A stretch of 64,000 nucleotides of DNA from Ashinkailepas kermadecensis (GCA_034440615.1 JAOTOM010004870.1:124001-188000), one strand, 5' to 3'; shown: positions 31,184 to 43,962, counted from the first letter of the stretch. The notes: generated by a model not told the origin, from the letters alone. Numbers and translations: made by a program.

Positions 31184-32214
31184 ACGAAATTTGATATTAC
31201 TCTAATCATCGCATGTTTAGATACATTAGGCTCCGGTCAATAAGCCAGCATTATCTAAACTCCAAGGAAAAAAACGTCACTGCGTGCAAAACGTGAAAAC
31301 CAACAGTTTCCATAGACCGTCGTTGTACTGTATGCAAGCTAACAACATTACAACATTAAACACAAAACAGTTGGGTGCGGAATAAGACATAACTACCGGT
31401 GGCCAAGGTTTATCGAAGTCAACTAGTCACCATTTGTCGGCCAACGTCACACACATTTGTAGACCTAGGTCATATCGCTATGCGTTCCTGGTGTTTTAGC
31501 ATCAAAGTGAAAAGAAGCACGCCGAAATTGAAGCAAGCCGTAAGCAAATTGAAGCAAGCCACATAAAGCTATTTCACGGTTGAGATCCGGCCGCACAAGA
31601 TCATTGGGTTCACTGCATAATGTGACCTACCCTATCGTAAAATATTGGGAATATTGCGGCAAGGAGTGTTAAAATCATTACCAAACGCCAGAGGCTACCT
31701 TCCTGTTTCGTCAAACGGGCTAAATGTCTTCTATCCGCTGGCCACTCCCAGGGCTCCGGATTGTGTTCTTGCTTTTTATTGGTGGGAGTGCATTTTCCTT
31801 CCGCTTAGGCCGGGTATGTTGTGAAACCGCCTCGCGCCGTCAGGACGGTCTGCCGGGGTCTAGAATCTGCACTGGGGTCATCGAACTTACGACTGGCAGG
31901 CCTTTCTCCTCATGTCGATCGGGACCGGCTTGTTATGAGAACATTCTTGTTGTTCACTGGTTGGGACGTGGTAGCGGGCCAGAACGAGGTGATTGACCCA
32001 GGCTCGGCGCATAATTGCTCCAGAGTTTTCGCTCCCGCCATTAATCCGCACAGGTGCGCGCTGGTCGGGTCCAGTCGGGCGGATTAAACAAAACAAAATA
32101 AACACGCAGTGAGAAGGGACAGCTAGCTGGTGGCTGGGATTTGACCGGGCGTCTTGCGGCCTAGTCGGGTATGAAAATATTGAACATTGCATACCGAAAG
32201 AATGTAAGCTTCCA
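31184..32214. other. No gene recognised
   Basis: Unique DNA with a 90-codon plus-strand frame at 31724 that lacks any familiar motif. Confidence 0.3.
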
Positions 32215-32715
32215 TCCTTAAGTTGTCCATCCTCATGTCTCGGAATTTTAGCAAATTATTGATGCATAGGGTTAACCTATGCCCTGAACCCTGCTGCCAA
32301 AATTATATTTCGATCAGGTAAACAGTTCAGGAGTTATAGCCTCGGGTATTTCTGGAAGGTCACGCTGCAAGGTTACGCTCGGTGGGCGATAACTAGGTCA
32401 AATATCGTTCAAAATATAAATGTACAGACATTTTTGAACTTGCAAAGTTTCCAGGAGTCCAATTCCGGTATTATTTTTATATGTGATAAATCACTGAAAA
32501 GTCACCCCATGACCTCAGTTCACGTTACCTCCGGTGACCTCGATGCCCGTGAAAATTTACGTTTTAAGATTAACACGATGGAAGGACCATACTTTGGCTT
32601 GACATATAACGAGTACAAATAATAGCGTTTTTGCTACAAATGCTCGTTTGAAGAGCGCAAACTTTATCATATGCGAAGATTATCGAGGATTGTACTTATA
32701 TTCTAGCTCGGCCAG
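32215..32715. repeat. Dispersed 0.5-kb repeat, copy B
   Basis: Same orientation and landmarks as copies at 28173 and 47285; the 3' part is more diverged. TGACCTCAGTTCACGTTACC replaces the intact motif of copy A. Confidence 0.8.
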
Positions 32716-33960
32716 GCCGGGCTGTCAGCAGAGCCCAAGCCAAGAAAGGGCCCCTGACTTGATGGACAGTGTCCAAACTTTTGAAAAGGGCCCTCCGGCT
32801 CGCCGGAAAGGCCCTTGGTCGTGAAAGAGGGCCCCTGAAATGACGGAGGGGCCCTAATTGCCCCAGGGGATCTCGGGCCGTCGGAAAGGGCCCTTGGGCC
32901 GACGGAAGTGGCCCAAGATGTTGAAAGAGGGCCTCCGGCCTGACAGGGGAGGCCCTGGATCGCTAAGGAGGTCCCCTGCGCCGACGAAGAGGACCCCTAG
33001 TCGTTGGAGGACGCGGGCCGTCGGGGAGAGCTCAGAGCCGGCATGAAGGGCCCTTGGGACGACGAGGGCCGGAACCGCACAAGGACGCCTTGAATGACAG
33101 AGGAGGCCCAAGCTTTTGAAGAGGAGATTCCGACCGGACAGAGAGTGAGCTGAGCCATGAAAGAGGGTCTCTGACCCGACGGATGGGGCCCTGGGCCGGA
33201 CGTGCAGAGCCACTGGGTCGACTTTGGCTCACGCTGATGGAGAGGGTCTCAGAGCTGACAGCGGGCCTCAGGCCGATAAAGATACCCCGAACTTCAGAGA
33301 CGATCCGAGCTGAAGCGAAGGGTTCCCGGTGCTATGTAAAGGGTTCCTAAGCCCATGGAGGGGCCCGGGCTGCTACGCAGTAGTGCTGTTTCCCAGGGGT
33401 GATGGAGTGCTCGCTCCCTGTCGGGTTTAATGGAGCCCTCCAGGCGACCGCCCTGAGGGGCAGAAATATAACCGAAGAAATGTTTAAGTACATGTAATAG
33501 CTGGTGTGGAAAGCGCCCTTGACGCGTCAAGAGGTCGACCCTGAGGGCAAGCAAGGGCCGTGCAGACAAGAGAGGACCCGCCCGAGAGCTGGAGTGCCTA
33601 TACCGGCTAGAAAGAGCAGCCTCAGCTGAAATTGACCCCTAACGGCTGAAGAACAAACAGGCACGTGAGGGTCTGAGAAGGCTGGGATGCTCCTTTGGGT
33701 CTAAAAGGGGACCTGAGGATCAACAGGACCCGTGCGAGCTGAAGAGGACTAGTGAGGGTCCATCTCAGATCTGAAATTCCCCGAGATAAGAGCTAGACAG
33801 GACTATTGGGAACTGTGATGGGCCCCTACAAGCAGGAGAGGGCCTTCAGTGATGTAGAGGATCTCCTGAGAGTCAGAGAGGACTGGACTGGGATTCTTCT
33901 GATGTTGAGAGCGGCTCCTAATCGATGAACAGGGCAACCCGAGAGGAAAAGCTCCATGTT
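32716..33960. repeat. Degenerate GGGCCC-rich array
   Basis: Irregular 30- to 40-bp units around GGGCCCCTGA, GACGGA and GAAAGAGGG, strongly diverged. Related in style to 38090-39900 and 46290-46800. Confidence 0.55.
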
Positions 33961-34560
33961 GGCTGGCAATTAGGCAATTAGTTGGCCTGAGCGCGGCGCC
34001 GCGAGCTGACGCGTCTCGGTCGCTCGCCCAACCTTTCCCGGGCCCTCTGTGGTGCCTCTGTATATAGGGTGTGTGAAACTCGGAGTGAGAAGTGAACCAG
34101 AAAGAGTGAAAGTGTACCAGAAAAAAACCGGAAGAAGTGAAATATCGGACCAAAACCGGCGTACCTTTACGCTGCACGTGCGCGAAGTGGCTGAACTCCT
34201 TAGTGGACATTTATGCTGGTTATTCCTGACGGAAATTGTGCAGTGATTGGACAGTGATTGCACAGTGATTGGACGCCTGAAAACTGAGTGAGTGAAGAAG
34301 TGACATCGCCTTCCTCTATATTGACTTCTCTTGCATCAATCATCAGCTACTACCCGTGGTTAGTATTCTTTCCGACACTGCAGCGGAGAAGACTGACTGA
34401 CTGACGCCTTGGTGCCGCACGGAATTCCTGTGCCTTCAGCAATAGTGTTCTTCATCGTCTATCTACAGCTCTACCATTGTTCATCATGCACACGGACGTC
34501 ATCAGGTTGCTGCTATCCATCGCCCTTGTTCAAATTTTCACCACCTTCACGTCCTCCGGT
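33961..34560. other. No gene recognised
   Basis: Unique DNA with short direct repeats (TGGACAGTGATTGCACAGTG near 34245). Confidence 0.3.
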
Positions 34561-34565
34561 ATCCA

Positions 34566-34790
34566 TTGTTCTGTGTGTGTGCATCTCACGTGACATTGGT
34601 CTTTTTTTTTTTTTTTGTGTGTGTGTGTGCTCTACGGGTTCTGTGTGTGTGCATCTCACCGGACATTGTTCTGTGTGTGTGCGGATCTTATCTGACATTG
34701 TTATGTGTGTGTGTGCGGATCTCATCTGACATTGTTCTGTGTGTGTGTGCGTCTCACCTGACATTGGTCGGAGGGGGGTTTACCTGAATT
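34566..34790. repeat. About 40-bp GT-rich minisatellite
   Basis: Around six units of TTCTGTGTGTGTGCATCTCA with CCTGACATTG, and a T-run at 34599. Confidence 0.8.
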
Positions 34791-35606
34791 GTTCTGTTTG
34801 TGTGATCTCACCTAATTTTTTTTGTGCACTCTTCGTCCAGATATCGTATCGGGAAGCAGGTGCTCTCCACTTGCAGGTATTCATCATTGCAGTCGCATGT
34901 GCTACTTGCACACTCGGTGTTCGGGTCACTCGTTTGAAATTACACACTCCTACAGATAATTCAGTCTTCAGCCATTCGCTTTGGGAAGGCCTCCGCAGCG
35001 TGTGTTATGTACTTAACAAATGGACTGAGGAAATCTAGACAGACTCATATGGACACGGTGAATGAAATATAAACGTCCGGTAACCAGCAAGACAATAGTC
35101 AAATGCAGGTACCGCATGTGCAAACATGAAAAATAATCTTCGAATTTAATTCATAGAATCTTCCCACTGAAGAAGCATTCGCTAGGACGTCAAATGTGCC
35201 TCCGGACCAGCATATGACAGCTGAATTATCAAGATGTAATGGGCCCAGAAGAAACCGCAGAAACAGCAGAAACGCGGGGAGTATGACGATTGAGACAAAT
35301 GCGCAAGGTCGGTGTACATGTGCGCAGAAGTTGACGTGGCTGTGACCGGACGCTATGGATTGAAGTGTGCGAAAGTTGACACTTACATTTTTAGATGCTT
35401 TGTGCAGACTTTATTTGAGCAGTGTGAGTCGATTAATCAAGGGATACCATTGAGCAGTGGGGAGCCGTTTGGAATAAGGTGGTATTGAACGACTGTGGTA
35501 AGTTGAACCTCCTCCACATAAAAATTGCATTGTCATGGAGTATTTTAACTACAAAGTGAAAATAGACACCTGTGAAACAATAATGGTCGAAATCCGGTGG
35601 CATTAA
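34791..35606. other. No gene recognised
   Basis: Unique DNA up to the TTAA element at 35607. Confidence 0.3.
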
Positions 35607-37151
35607 ACCTTCCTGGGCCGGGGAGAGGGGGGGGGGGGAGGTCTCTCGAGAGCCCCCTTTCTCAAGCGTTTTTCGATAGTGGCCGAATGAGTGGACACCA
35701 ACTCTTCAGTAGCTTATTATATATCTGCTTTGCATAATTTGTCAAAATATCAGATCCAGATCATCAGTCATTGACCTGGAACGGGTGAGACGAAGTGTGA
35801 TGTTCCAAAGTATTAAAAAAATATGCCGCGAATCAGAATAACTGCAATAAATAACCATCAAACTCAGCATGCTGTTCATTTACCAAGACGACTATACTTC
35901 TAGCTTGAACTGTTCATTAATTCCAAGGTTACTGAACTGATGTCAAGTCAATTTCCGCAAATATTTACCGTATTAGGTGGGAAAATTTGGGGGCACATAA
36001 AAAGATTTTGATGCACTATGTCACGCCAAGAGCACACAGAGCATGCAATAAGTATTCTGGGTAAATTTAGGTGTCAAAGGTCAATGGCATAACGTCAGGT
36101 CACATATCATGTATATTCGACACAATGTCATCTTACGTAGAATGTTGCTGTTCCTCGCCAAGTGATACCTGAATTCGGTTTCAGCGCTGCCTAAGTCATG
36201 CGACATGAGATTGGGTGATAAACGAAGGACCTGAGATGATCTCATATCGTGGAAGCTGACCTGATTTGACCTGATTTCACCTCCTTTTTTAAGTAGTCCC
36301 CATGTAGTGTACACATAGACGAAGGTTGAAAACATCGGTTTATCAATTTGTTCATTACTCCATCGTGATCTGGGATCAGGTCACGAGGTCAGAAGGTGGA
36401 CAGTTTACAAAGATGTTCCAATATCATATCAGGTCCTCTTGGAACACGTGTCATACTTCAAATATGATGTTCAGGAGATATTCAAGTTTGAACTCATCTG
36501 ACCTGATCATATGGCATGATCTGACCTGACCTTTTATGTCAAAGATATGTCAAAGTGTAGATCTTAATTTTCGGATGTCAATCAGACACAAATATTTTGC
36601 TTCAATGGTTCTGTTTGGAAGACCCGATACATGCATATTCAAATTTTCCAGGTTAATGTCCAAGGTAAAGGTCATTTGACTGGGTTGACTTACTATGACC
36701 TTTAGCTACCCTAGCATGACCGAGAATGGAGAAAAGGATGTGGTATGAGACATAAGCTATATTGACTTGTCAATTACATATTCCCTGTGTCTCAAACATG
36801 CATAGTCTGGAAGTTGGTTTTCAAGCCTGATGCTGACCTGACCTGACCTATGCTGTCTCCACCCTTTTCACAATTATCGATATAAATGCATTCATCTAAG
36901 TTAATGTTTGTAAAATAATGTCGAAAGTACACATGCTATGTGATTTCCTAATCATTTTCAGGAACTTCATTCCGGGTCCATAATTCGACCCAATATGTCA
37001 TTATGGGTCAAAATGCAAATCTAAGCCATGTTTCGGTGTCTCTATGACACCAGAGCTTCCCAACGATGTTCTGCATTTCATCCCAGCATACGTAGGTCGG
37101 AAGTTAGAGGGCTGCTTTTAAGAGCCCCCCCCCCCACCGGCCCGGCGAGGG
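35607..37151. mobile_element. TTAA-target DNA element, 1.5 kb
   Basis: Flanked by TTAA (35603-35606 and 37152-37155). Left end ACCTTCCTGGGCCGGGGAGA then a G-run; right end, inverted, CCCTCGCCGGGCCGGTGGGG. The right terminus matches the start of the other CCCTCG elements. The interior is rich in TGACCTGA words, for example near 36250, 36520 and 36830. No transposase frame. Confidence 0.7.
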
Positions 37152-37155
37152 TTAA

Positions 37156-38089
37156 GAATGCTGACAGAATGCTCGTCAAATCCGCTGGCCCGGTGACCCA
37201 AGTCCTCGGTGCACCACTGAGCATTAGTGCGCCCTGAGTGCGCCCTATCTCTTCGGACGAGGCCAGGTTCTCCAATGTTATCATCGATGTCCCCCAAGAA
37301 ACACAGCTGCAAACATGTGGTCTTATGAGATTCCGCCTCCAATGTCGTTAGCTATTCAACTGTCCCTCTGCTGGACCTAGCAAAAAGCTGTGTTGAAGCC
37401 TCACGCTGGGTTCGTATGTGCGAGGGCCTCGCCACGGGTCCAGGAGTGGGAATGACGGATGTCACAGGGGCCCTCCTCGGGAATTGAGGGGACATCCTCT
37501 GGCTCCAAGACGGCCCTCTCTATAGTCTCGGGGCCTGGCGTTCCGTTTTGGGAGCTGAATTTTCATGTTTTTGACATTTCCCACCTTCCTAATGGGTCTC
37601 CAGTTGCATAAACAGGGTGTTCAAATTTCTACGAATGATATCGGAACTGTTCTACTCCATGATCGCCCCCACGTAAACAGACCTTGACGAAGCATGTGGT
37701 GGTGGTGGGGGGGGGACAAAGGATATACCGTCCCCCAGTCTGAAAAGTCGGAAGACGCGTGCCCCCGTCAGCTCTGTGCCACGGCCTGTGTGTATGGTGT
37801 CACTGTCTGGGGAACATGTGTGGGGCTGGACCATCTCCGTCCTCTGTCCCCCTGTCTTGAATGGATCACACTTATGTAACAATATCCCAACTGAAACAAA
37901 TATTTGAAAGATCGAAACCTCTTCTCTACCCGCAACTTAGATATGTGCTTTTGTTAGGGGCTTCGCCACCGTGGGGGGGGGGTGCAAAGGGGCAGTCGCC
38001 CCCCCCCCCCCCACACACACCTGCCGTGAAGCTGGGGGGCGCCGCCCCCCCGGAATTTGAGGAAGCCCCTATCCGGAAATGCATAGGAA
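37156..38089. other. No gene recognised
   Basis: Contains paired G-run and C-run tracts near 37970-38060 like those in the TTAA elements, but no TTAA ends could be assigned. Confidence 0.3.
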
Positions 38090-39900
38090 GAAATGTGAGC
38101 AAGGAAGCCGACGGGACAGAAGATCATGCTGTCAAGGAGGCCCCTAGACTGGCAACGAGGACCCCATAACATATAGACTGGCAACGAGGACCCCATACAA
38201 CATAATCAGATCCCTATAAGAGACATAGGACAGCGATTGGGAGCAGGTCCCCGGGACGAAACGGATGCCACCGAGACGGGCAAGAAGTCACCCATGTTAG
38301 ACGAGAATGTTTCCGATGGTTGGCAGGATATTCTTAATTTGGAAACCGAGGCACCCATGATGGAAGAGGAGACCCCTACAATGAAAAATGCAGACTCCTA
38401 TCATATGATAATCTCTCCTATCATATCATAGGAGATATTTCTCCGGACGCAAGAGAGGGCCCCAAGATGGGCAAGAAGGTCTCCGCAGGAATGAGAGAAG
38501 GTCGCTGAGACCAGCCAGATGAAGCCCATATTTTGGAAGAGGATGACTCTAGGAGAGAAGATTTAAGACTAGGACGCAAAAGCACCCTGCTAAGAGGATA
38601 ATGAGACTCCAAACACAGATGGAGGCCTCCAAGACGTGAGAGGAGGCCCCTAATTTGAAAAAGGAGTCACCTAGGAGAGGGTAGGTGGCCCCAGAAATCA
38701 AGAGAGTGCCAAAAAATTGCCACCGAGACCCCCAGGATTGCAAAGGAGGCCCCAATACGGGAAGGGAGGCCCCAGAAAATGAGAGGATGTCCTAAGACGG
38801 AACAGAAAGCCAGTGGATATGAGATAAGGTTTCGGAGACGCAAAAGCAGGCCCCAAAACGGGTCAGGTTCCACAAAGATAGAAAAGGATGATTCAGAGAC
38901 ATGGCAGGAGGCACCTAATTCGGAAGAGGACGACACAAGATTGGAAATGAGACCCATGATGAACGAGGGGCCCCTAAAATAGGAGAGAAAGATCATTGGA
39001 TAAGAGAGATGGCTCCCGGGCGGAAAAGAAGGCTCCAGGACGGGTAAGAAGGTCCGCAGGAAATGACAAGGCCACTGTGATAGGAAAGGTTGTCTGTAAT
39101 TTGGAAGAGAAGGCACCTGGGAGAGAAGAGCAGTCCGCCAGGAGATGAGAGGTCACCCTTAAGATTGGCAAAGATAGAATCAACACGCAAAGCAGGAGGC
39201 CCCCAAGACGTGAGAGGAAGCCACTAATTTGAAAAAGAAGGCATCTAGAAGAGAAAAGGAGGCCCCTGCCGGACTCGACAGGAGTCCCTCAAGAAGGAAT
39301 AGGAGGTCTTCAGTACCGAATGAGGCCCCGTAGACCGGAAGGAGTTCCCAGGAAATGAGAGGAGGCCCTTAAGATGAGAATGGTAGCAGGTATGGAAGGA
39401 GGTGAGGTGTCCAAAATTGAAGATCCCTCAAAACGGGTACGGCTTTGCCAGGACCAAAGGAGGAGGCCCACGAGGCATGGCAGGAGGCCCCTAATTTGTC
39501 AGAGAATGCCCCCCCCCCCCGGAGCATGAGAGGAAGCCCCATACCTCGTTAATGGAGGCCCTCCAAGACGGGAGAGGAGGACCATTGAATATGGAGGAGG
39601 GTAGGACACACGAGGAGACATCCAAAACCGGCATAGATGCTCCAGGAAATGACACGAGACCCTTAGGACGCGAGAGGAGGCCTATAATTTGCAAGAAGCC
39701 CCTAAGAAATAGTACCGGGGTACATAAAAATCACGATATTGACCCCGAAAGATCCGGCCGGGAACCTTGAAAATCACGCTGAGCCTGGCGGTACCAAAAA
39801 GTCACGCCCGGACCATGAAAAATCACGCTCGGGGTACGACAGGTTGTATCGTGCCCCAACAGTCTCATTGGGACCAAACGAATGAAGCCGGGGAAACGGA
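38090..39900. repeat. Degenerate GAGGCCCC array
   Basis: Irregular units of about 30-45 bp built on AGGAGGCCCCTAATTTG, AAGACGGGA and AAATGAGAGG. The right end (39770-39900) matches 46600-46710 (CCTGAAAATCACGCT, then CGACAGGT, then AATGAAGCCGGG). A short inverted repeat lies at 38395-38434 (CTCCTATCATATGAT). Confidence 0.65.
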
Positions 39901-39929
39901 AAACAATCGAGAATGGATATTCCTGGCAA

Positions 39930-39980
39930 AAAAAAAAAAAAAAATAAAAAAAAGGGAAAAACCCAAAGAAAAAAAAAGAG

Positions 39981-40011
<31 letters not shown>

Positions 40012-40179
40012 AAAAAAAAAAAAACAATTTTGGGGTAAAAAGGTGCCCCCCCGAAAAAAAAATTTCACCTACCAAACAAATAAAAAATTAAACTAATTCC
40101 CCCCAACCCCAAAAAAATTTCACCCCCCCAAACCAAGGGAAGGAAAAAAAAAAAAGAAAGAAAAAAAAAAAAACAAACG

Positions 40180-40246
<67 letters not shown>

Positions 40247-40259
40247 AAAAAAAAAAACA

Positions 40260-40310
<51 letters not shown>

Positions 40311-40495
40311 AAAATTTGGTTAACAAAAAAAAATATAAGAAAAAAAAAAAAAACAAGAGAATATCAACACGAAAAAAGAAAAAAAACCCAAAGGGGGGGG
40401 CACCGCCCCCCCGCCCCAAAACCAAAACCCGCAAAAAAAAAAAACCAGAAAAAAAAAAAAAAAAAGAAAAAAAAAAAAAAAAAAAAAACTCGAAC
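39930..40495. repeat. A-homopolymer tract, probable assembly artefact
   Basis: About 560 bp almost wholly of A-runs up to roughly 50 bp, broken by short C or G runs (AATTCCCCCCAACCCC, AAAGGGGGGGGCACC). The texture is of homopolymer-collapsed consensus rather than a biological microsatellite. Confidence 0.6.
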
Positions 40496-41060
40496 CGGTC
40501 CCCTCAAATATCGTACTAAAGTCGCTGTACGTCACTGGTCCCCCAATAATTTTCAGAAGCATACGCACATGGGCCAAATCCAACATTGAGGAGGCAAATT
40601 CCCCCTTACAAGCATACAATACAACATCTATGCCCCATATCAAATGGGAGGAATGATGTTTTTAAATACATTTTCTTCCTACAAATTTGTTTTCTGTGAT
40701 TACACCCTGCACGAATAGAGCTTCCCAGCTTCAATACCTTCTCAATAACGCCATTTACAAAACGGTACAGCACAGCGAAAACTATGAGCATGACGGTGTG
40801 GAATTCCAAGGTTTTGCATTAATTATGCATTGCCATTGTTGCATTGCTGCATTGTTTTCTATGCATTTTTGTACAATGCTTGTTCTTGCCGTGAATTTAT
40901 TATCTGAGGATTTATTATTTTAGCTTGTGTGCCGGGTGCCTTGCAGCCTGCAACAAATGTTATGAAAATATCAATAGATCCCTAAGATGGCGTTCAGAAA
41001 ATCAATTTAATCCATTTCTCGTTGTCACCTTCGCGAAATTGTCGTCCTGAGACTAAAAAA
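40496..41060. other. No gene recognised
   Basis: Unique AT-rich DNA after the A-tract. Confidence 0.3.
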
Positions 41061-41064
41061 TGAT

Positions 41065-41200
41065 GGTTTAAGCTTGCTTATGACATCAAGCTGGTGGGAA
41101 TGACTAACAGTAGTGATGAATCTAGCTATGTTCAGTTAGACTTGGAGGGCATAAAAGTGGGTTGATCAATGGGAGACATCTTTAAGATATGCTTAGCACC
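41065..41200 (+). pseudogene. LINE reverse transcriptase remnant
   Basis: Translates to AYDIKLVGMTNSSDESSYVQ followed by LDLEGIKV, matching the catalytic-loop region of a LINE reverse transcriptase (YADDIKLVG pattern) but with the second catalytic residue lost and a stop soon after. It differs from the two CR1-like copies. Confidence 0.45.
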
Positions 41201-41570
41201 AGCCCTGCTAGCTCGCTGCAATCTAGAGGCCAGCGGGAAGATTTTTGTGGTTGAGAATGTAGTAAGACATAGGTTTGTTTTGGCACTTAGGTCCACATAT
41301 TACTTTCCACATATTACTTACTGATATCCTAGTTTTTTTTATAAAATTGTCGTCCCCGTATCAAATGCAGCAGCAGCCTATCTCATTTGGCTGTATGCAC
41401 CTTCATTGGGTCTTGCAATGTGAGCTGCCCATAGATCAGGGCAGCCAACACATGGGTGCCTTGGGATGCAAACAAGAGATACAATAAAATGTGATTATAC
41501 CAATACAATTTGCATCCCTTCAGTTTATTTCTCTTTCTTTTGCAGATAGATCACCACCAATTGGTAGAAA
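41201..41570. other. No gene recognised
   Basis: AT-rich; may be decayed retroelement DNA. Confidence 0.25.
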
Positions 41571-41607
41571 GGAAATGCAACCCATATTCAATATGGGTTG
41601 CATTTCC
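41571..41607. repeat. Perfect 37-bp palindrome
   Basis: GGAAATGCAACCCATATT and its exact inverse around a single C. Confidence 0.95.
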
Positions 41608-41869
41608 CATTATTTTTGTTTATGGAACACAATATTCCTGCAGTAATCGATGGTTTTATAAGTGCTCTCCTTCGGCTGTGGGTAAGTGTTTTAGTCCAAA
41701 GTATGATGCCATTTATATATGCTTTAATCAACTGAGAACATGCAATGTTTGCATCAGTGTTGTCAAAACTTTGCAGTGCCAATACCAAATAATCATTTAG
41801 TTTACCTTCTTGATTGTAATCAAACGCTATTATATTGCCATTTGTTGGGGTTTGGTTTTTATCAAAAGT

Positions 41870-42773
41870 TAGTCACAAAAATGGGAAGCTGATCTGATAA
41901 ATCCTCTAGCAATATCCCAGAAGAGCAGATGTAGGAGAGATCATTTATAAATATATTGTCTAGCAATGCCATTCCAGCACTATGTGCACGAGTGGCTTTT
42001 GTTATAGTAGGCTAGAATCCATATGAGGTGAGCAAGTTTAGAAAGGCTTTGCTATTTCTATTATTTCTGATATTCAGTAAGTTATAGTTGAAATATCCTG
42101 TTATGATAGTAAGATTTCCTTTGGTTTCTAGGCTGTCAAGTAATTCATCCAACATGCTATGGAAATCACTATGGGAGGAACATGTGGGACGGTATATCTG
42201 ACAAATTATTATGGATTTCTTTTTGTTTTCAATTCCAAGGTTTACTTCAACAAATGAGGCTTCAATGAGGTTGCGTGTAAAGCAAATATCCGACCTTCAA
42301 TATACTAGGATCTGCTGAGTTGACATCAAGAGTAACGATAAAGATTATACTTTGAGTAATAAAGTATAATCTTTATCGTTACTCTTGATTTCAACTCAGC
42401 ACCTTCTGGTATATTGAAGGGCGTATATTTTCTTTACACGCAATGTCTAAAACCCAGGAGCATCTAAGAGCCATTCTTCGTTGTATTAATCAATGAGGTT
42501 GCTTTCTATGATATTAATGCTTCTTGGTGTATAGGATTTGCATACATAAATTGCTGATCCCCCACCCTCCTTGTAACATGGAATAGATGCAAACATTGTG
42601 TAATTGTTAATTTCAAAGTATTGTTCAGTATCCTTCCTTAGCCATGTTTCAGAGATGGATATCACTAACCATTGGATGCCAGTTGCAGCTAAGAGAACGT
42701 GTATATCACCAAATGCATTCTTCATGGATCTAGCATTTATAAGTATTATAGAAAATCCCCCTCGCCACTCCAT
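41870..42773 (-). pseudogene. LINE endonuclease remnant of a second family
   Basis: From ATG 42773 the frame gives ILINARSMKN, LVISISETWLRKDTEQYFEI and GGGSAIYVCKSY, endonuclease blocks typical of LINE ORF2. After a 172-bp foldback (42271-42442) the domain resumes near 42125 as GNLTIITGYFNYNLLNI, then FLNLLTSYGF, a stop, and ALLDNIFIND with SGILLEDLSDQLPIF. The order and spacing are those of an apurinic endonuclease. Stops and the foldback show it is dead. The sequence is unlike the CR1-like copies at 2-13 kb. Confidence 0.7.
42271..42442. repeat. Foldback, 82-bp arms, inside the LINE remnant
   Basis: TTGCGTGTAAAGCAAATATC through AAAGATTATACTTT is repeated inverted, ending TTACACGCAA, with about 90 percent match and a short centre (GAGTAAT). 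Confidence 0.9.
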
Positions 42774-43094
42774 ACTAAGTGAGTTTGGAAGTGTTTAGTT
42801 GCAGTTAGTTATAATATGTTCAAAATAATATACTTATTATAATTATAAGTATAATATAATTATAATATATAATTAAATATAATATGTCCAAGGTATGGCT
42901 CAGTTCTCAGCGAAAAATGATTAGTGCTATTGCGTTTTGGGTAAATGATGCACCATGCCAAGAACAAACAAGACATCAATATGAAATCATATTTCCCATT
43001 CCCGAACCACACTAAGAGCCTAAAAAACAATAGGAGGCCCTAACACAATGGAGGCCCCTTTTGGGGAGCAGGAGGCCCCCTGTTAACCTTGCCA
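42774..43094. other. AT-rich spacer and a GGAGGCCCC patch
   Basis: 42835-42890 is a TATAATTATAA-rich run. 43020-43080 holds three GGAGGCCCC words like those of the 38-40 kb array. Confidence 0.35.
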
Positions 43095-43310
43095 CCCTGG
43101 AATAATTTTGTGGTGACGTCACTGGCTTTTGTATGCCTTGTCTTTGTTTTCATCGCATGTGATGTATTTGTCAATAGAGCATGCCTCTCTTTTGCTTTTC
43201 GTGAGGTTTTTCCTGGTGATTTAGTCGTAGCAGATAACTTTGCAGAAGTACGATTGATGTCCACTTTACTTGTAACATCGACCTGCCTCGCAATGCATGC
43301 AATCCTCCAT
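43095..43310 (-). CDS. Lys/Ser/Thr-rich open frame, possible exon
   Basis: Minus-strand frame VDVTSKVDINRTSAKLSATT, then KSPGKTSRKAKERHALLTNT and KTRHTKASDVTTKLFQGG. An acceptor-like TTATGTTTTAG lies at about 43327 and another, GAGGCAG, nearer the frame. The donor side is weak. Basic composition would suit a nuclear protein, but no family is recognised. Confidence 0.25.
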
Positions 43311-43424
43311 ATGTGACACATACCTAAAACATAAAATCAAATTGCACACTACAGATACTTTAGGGACCAAACACGACATTACATGTAAGCCATACTTCTG
43401 CTTGTTTTCTCCAGCAACTCGCCT

Positions 43425-43620
43425 TGCATGCGGGTCAGAGTCAGAGCACAAAGGCAACTGCCCTTCCCTGCTGGTTAGGTTCAGGCCACAAAGGTAACCC
43501 ACCTTCCCTGCGGGTCAAAGTCAGACAACAAAGACAGCTCCCCTTCCCTGCGGGCCAGGGTCAGACTACAAGGACAACTCCCCTTCCCTGCAGATCAGGG
43601 TCAGACCACAAAGGCAACAC
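43425..43620. repeat. About 41-bp minisatellite, 4-5 units
   Basis: Unit CTTCCCTGCGGGTCAGGGTC with AGACCACAAAGGCAACTCCC. On the minus strand it contains ACCCGCAG|GG, an acceptor-like word. Confidence 0.8.
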
Positions 43621-43962
43621 GAGGCCCAACCACCACGCACTGCACTTCACTCTGGCGCTACCACATGCGCTGGCGATGCAGTGCAGCATGGAGGCAGGAA
43701 AAGGAGTTCGCCGGAAGACGAGTGCCAAGGAGGCTGGTCCCTCAATCTCAGGAGATGGGCAGGGTGACATTGGTAACTGAACCCCACCCTCTCCTCCACA
43801 ACGTTGCTGGTTTCTCCGAAGAAAAATGTTCGCACAACGGACAAAATGGCTCAATTGACAACTTTCTCAAGCTTCACCCCACATGGGCCTGCCTCTACTT
43901 GGTAAAACACTTACCTCCTGTAGTGTAGCCACGAGAGACAAACACTCACCCATCACACTTAC

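Noticed and set aside
39767..40643. Poly-Lys and poly-Phe frames
   Set aside because: Direct translation of A-runs in a low-complexity, probably artefactual tract.
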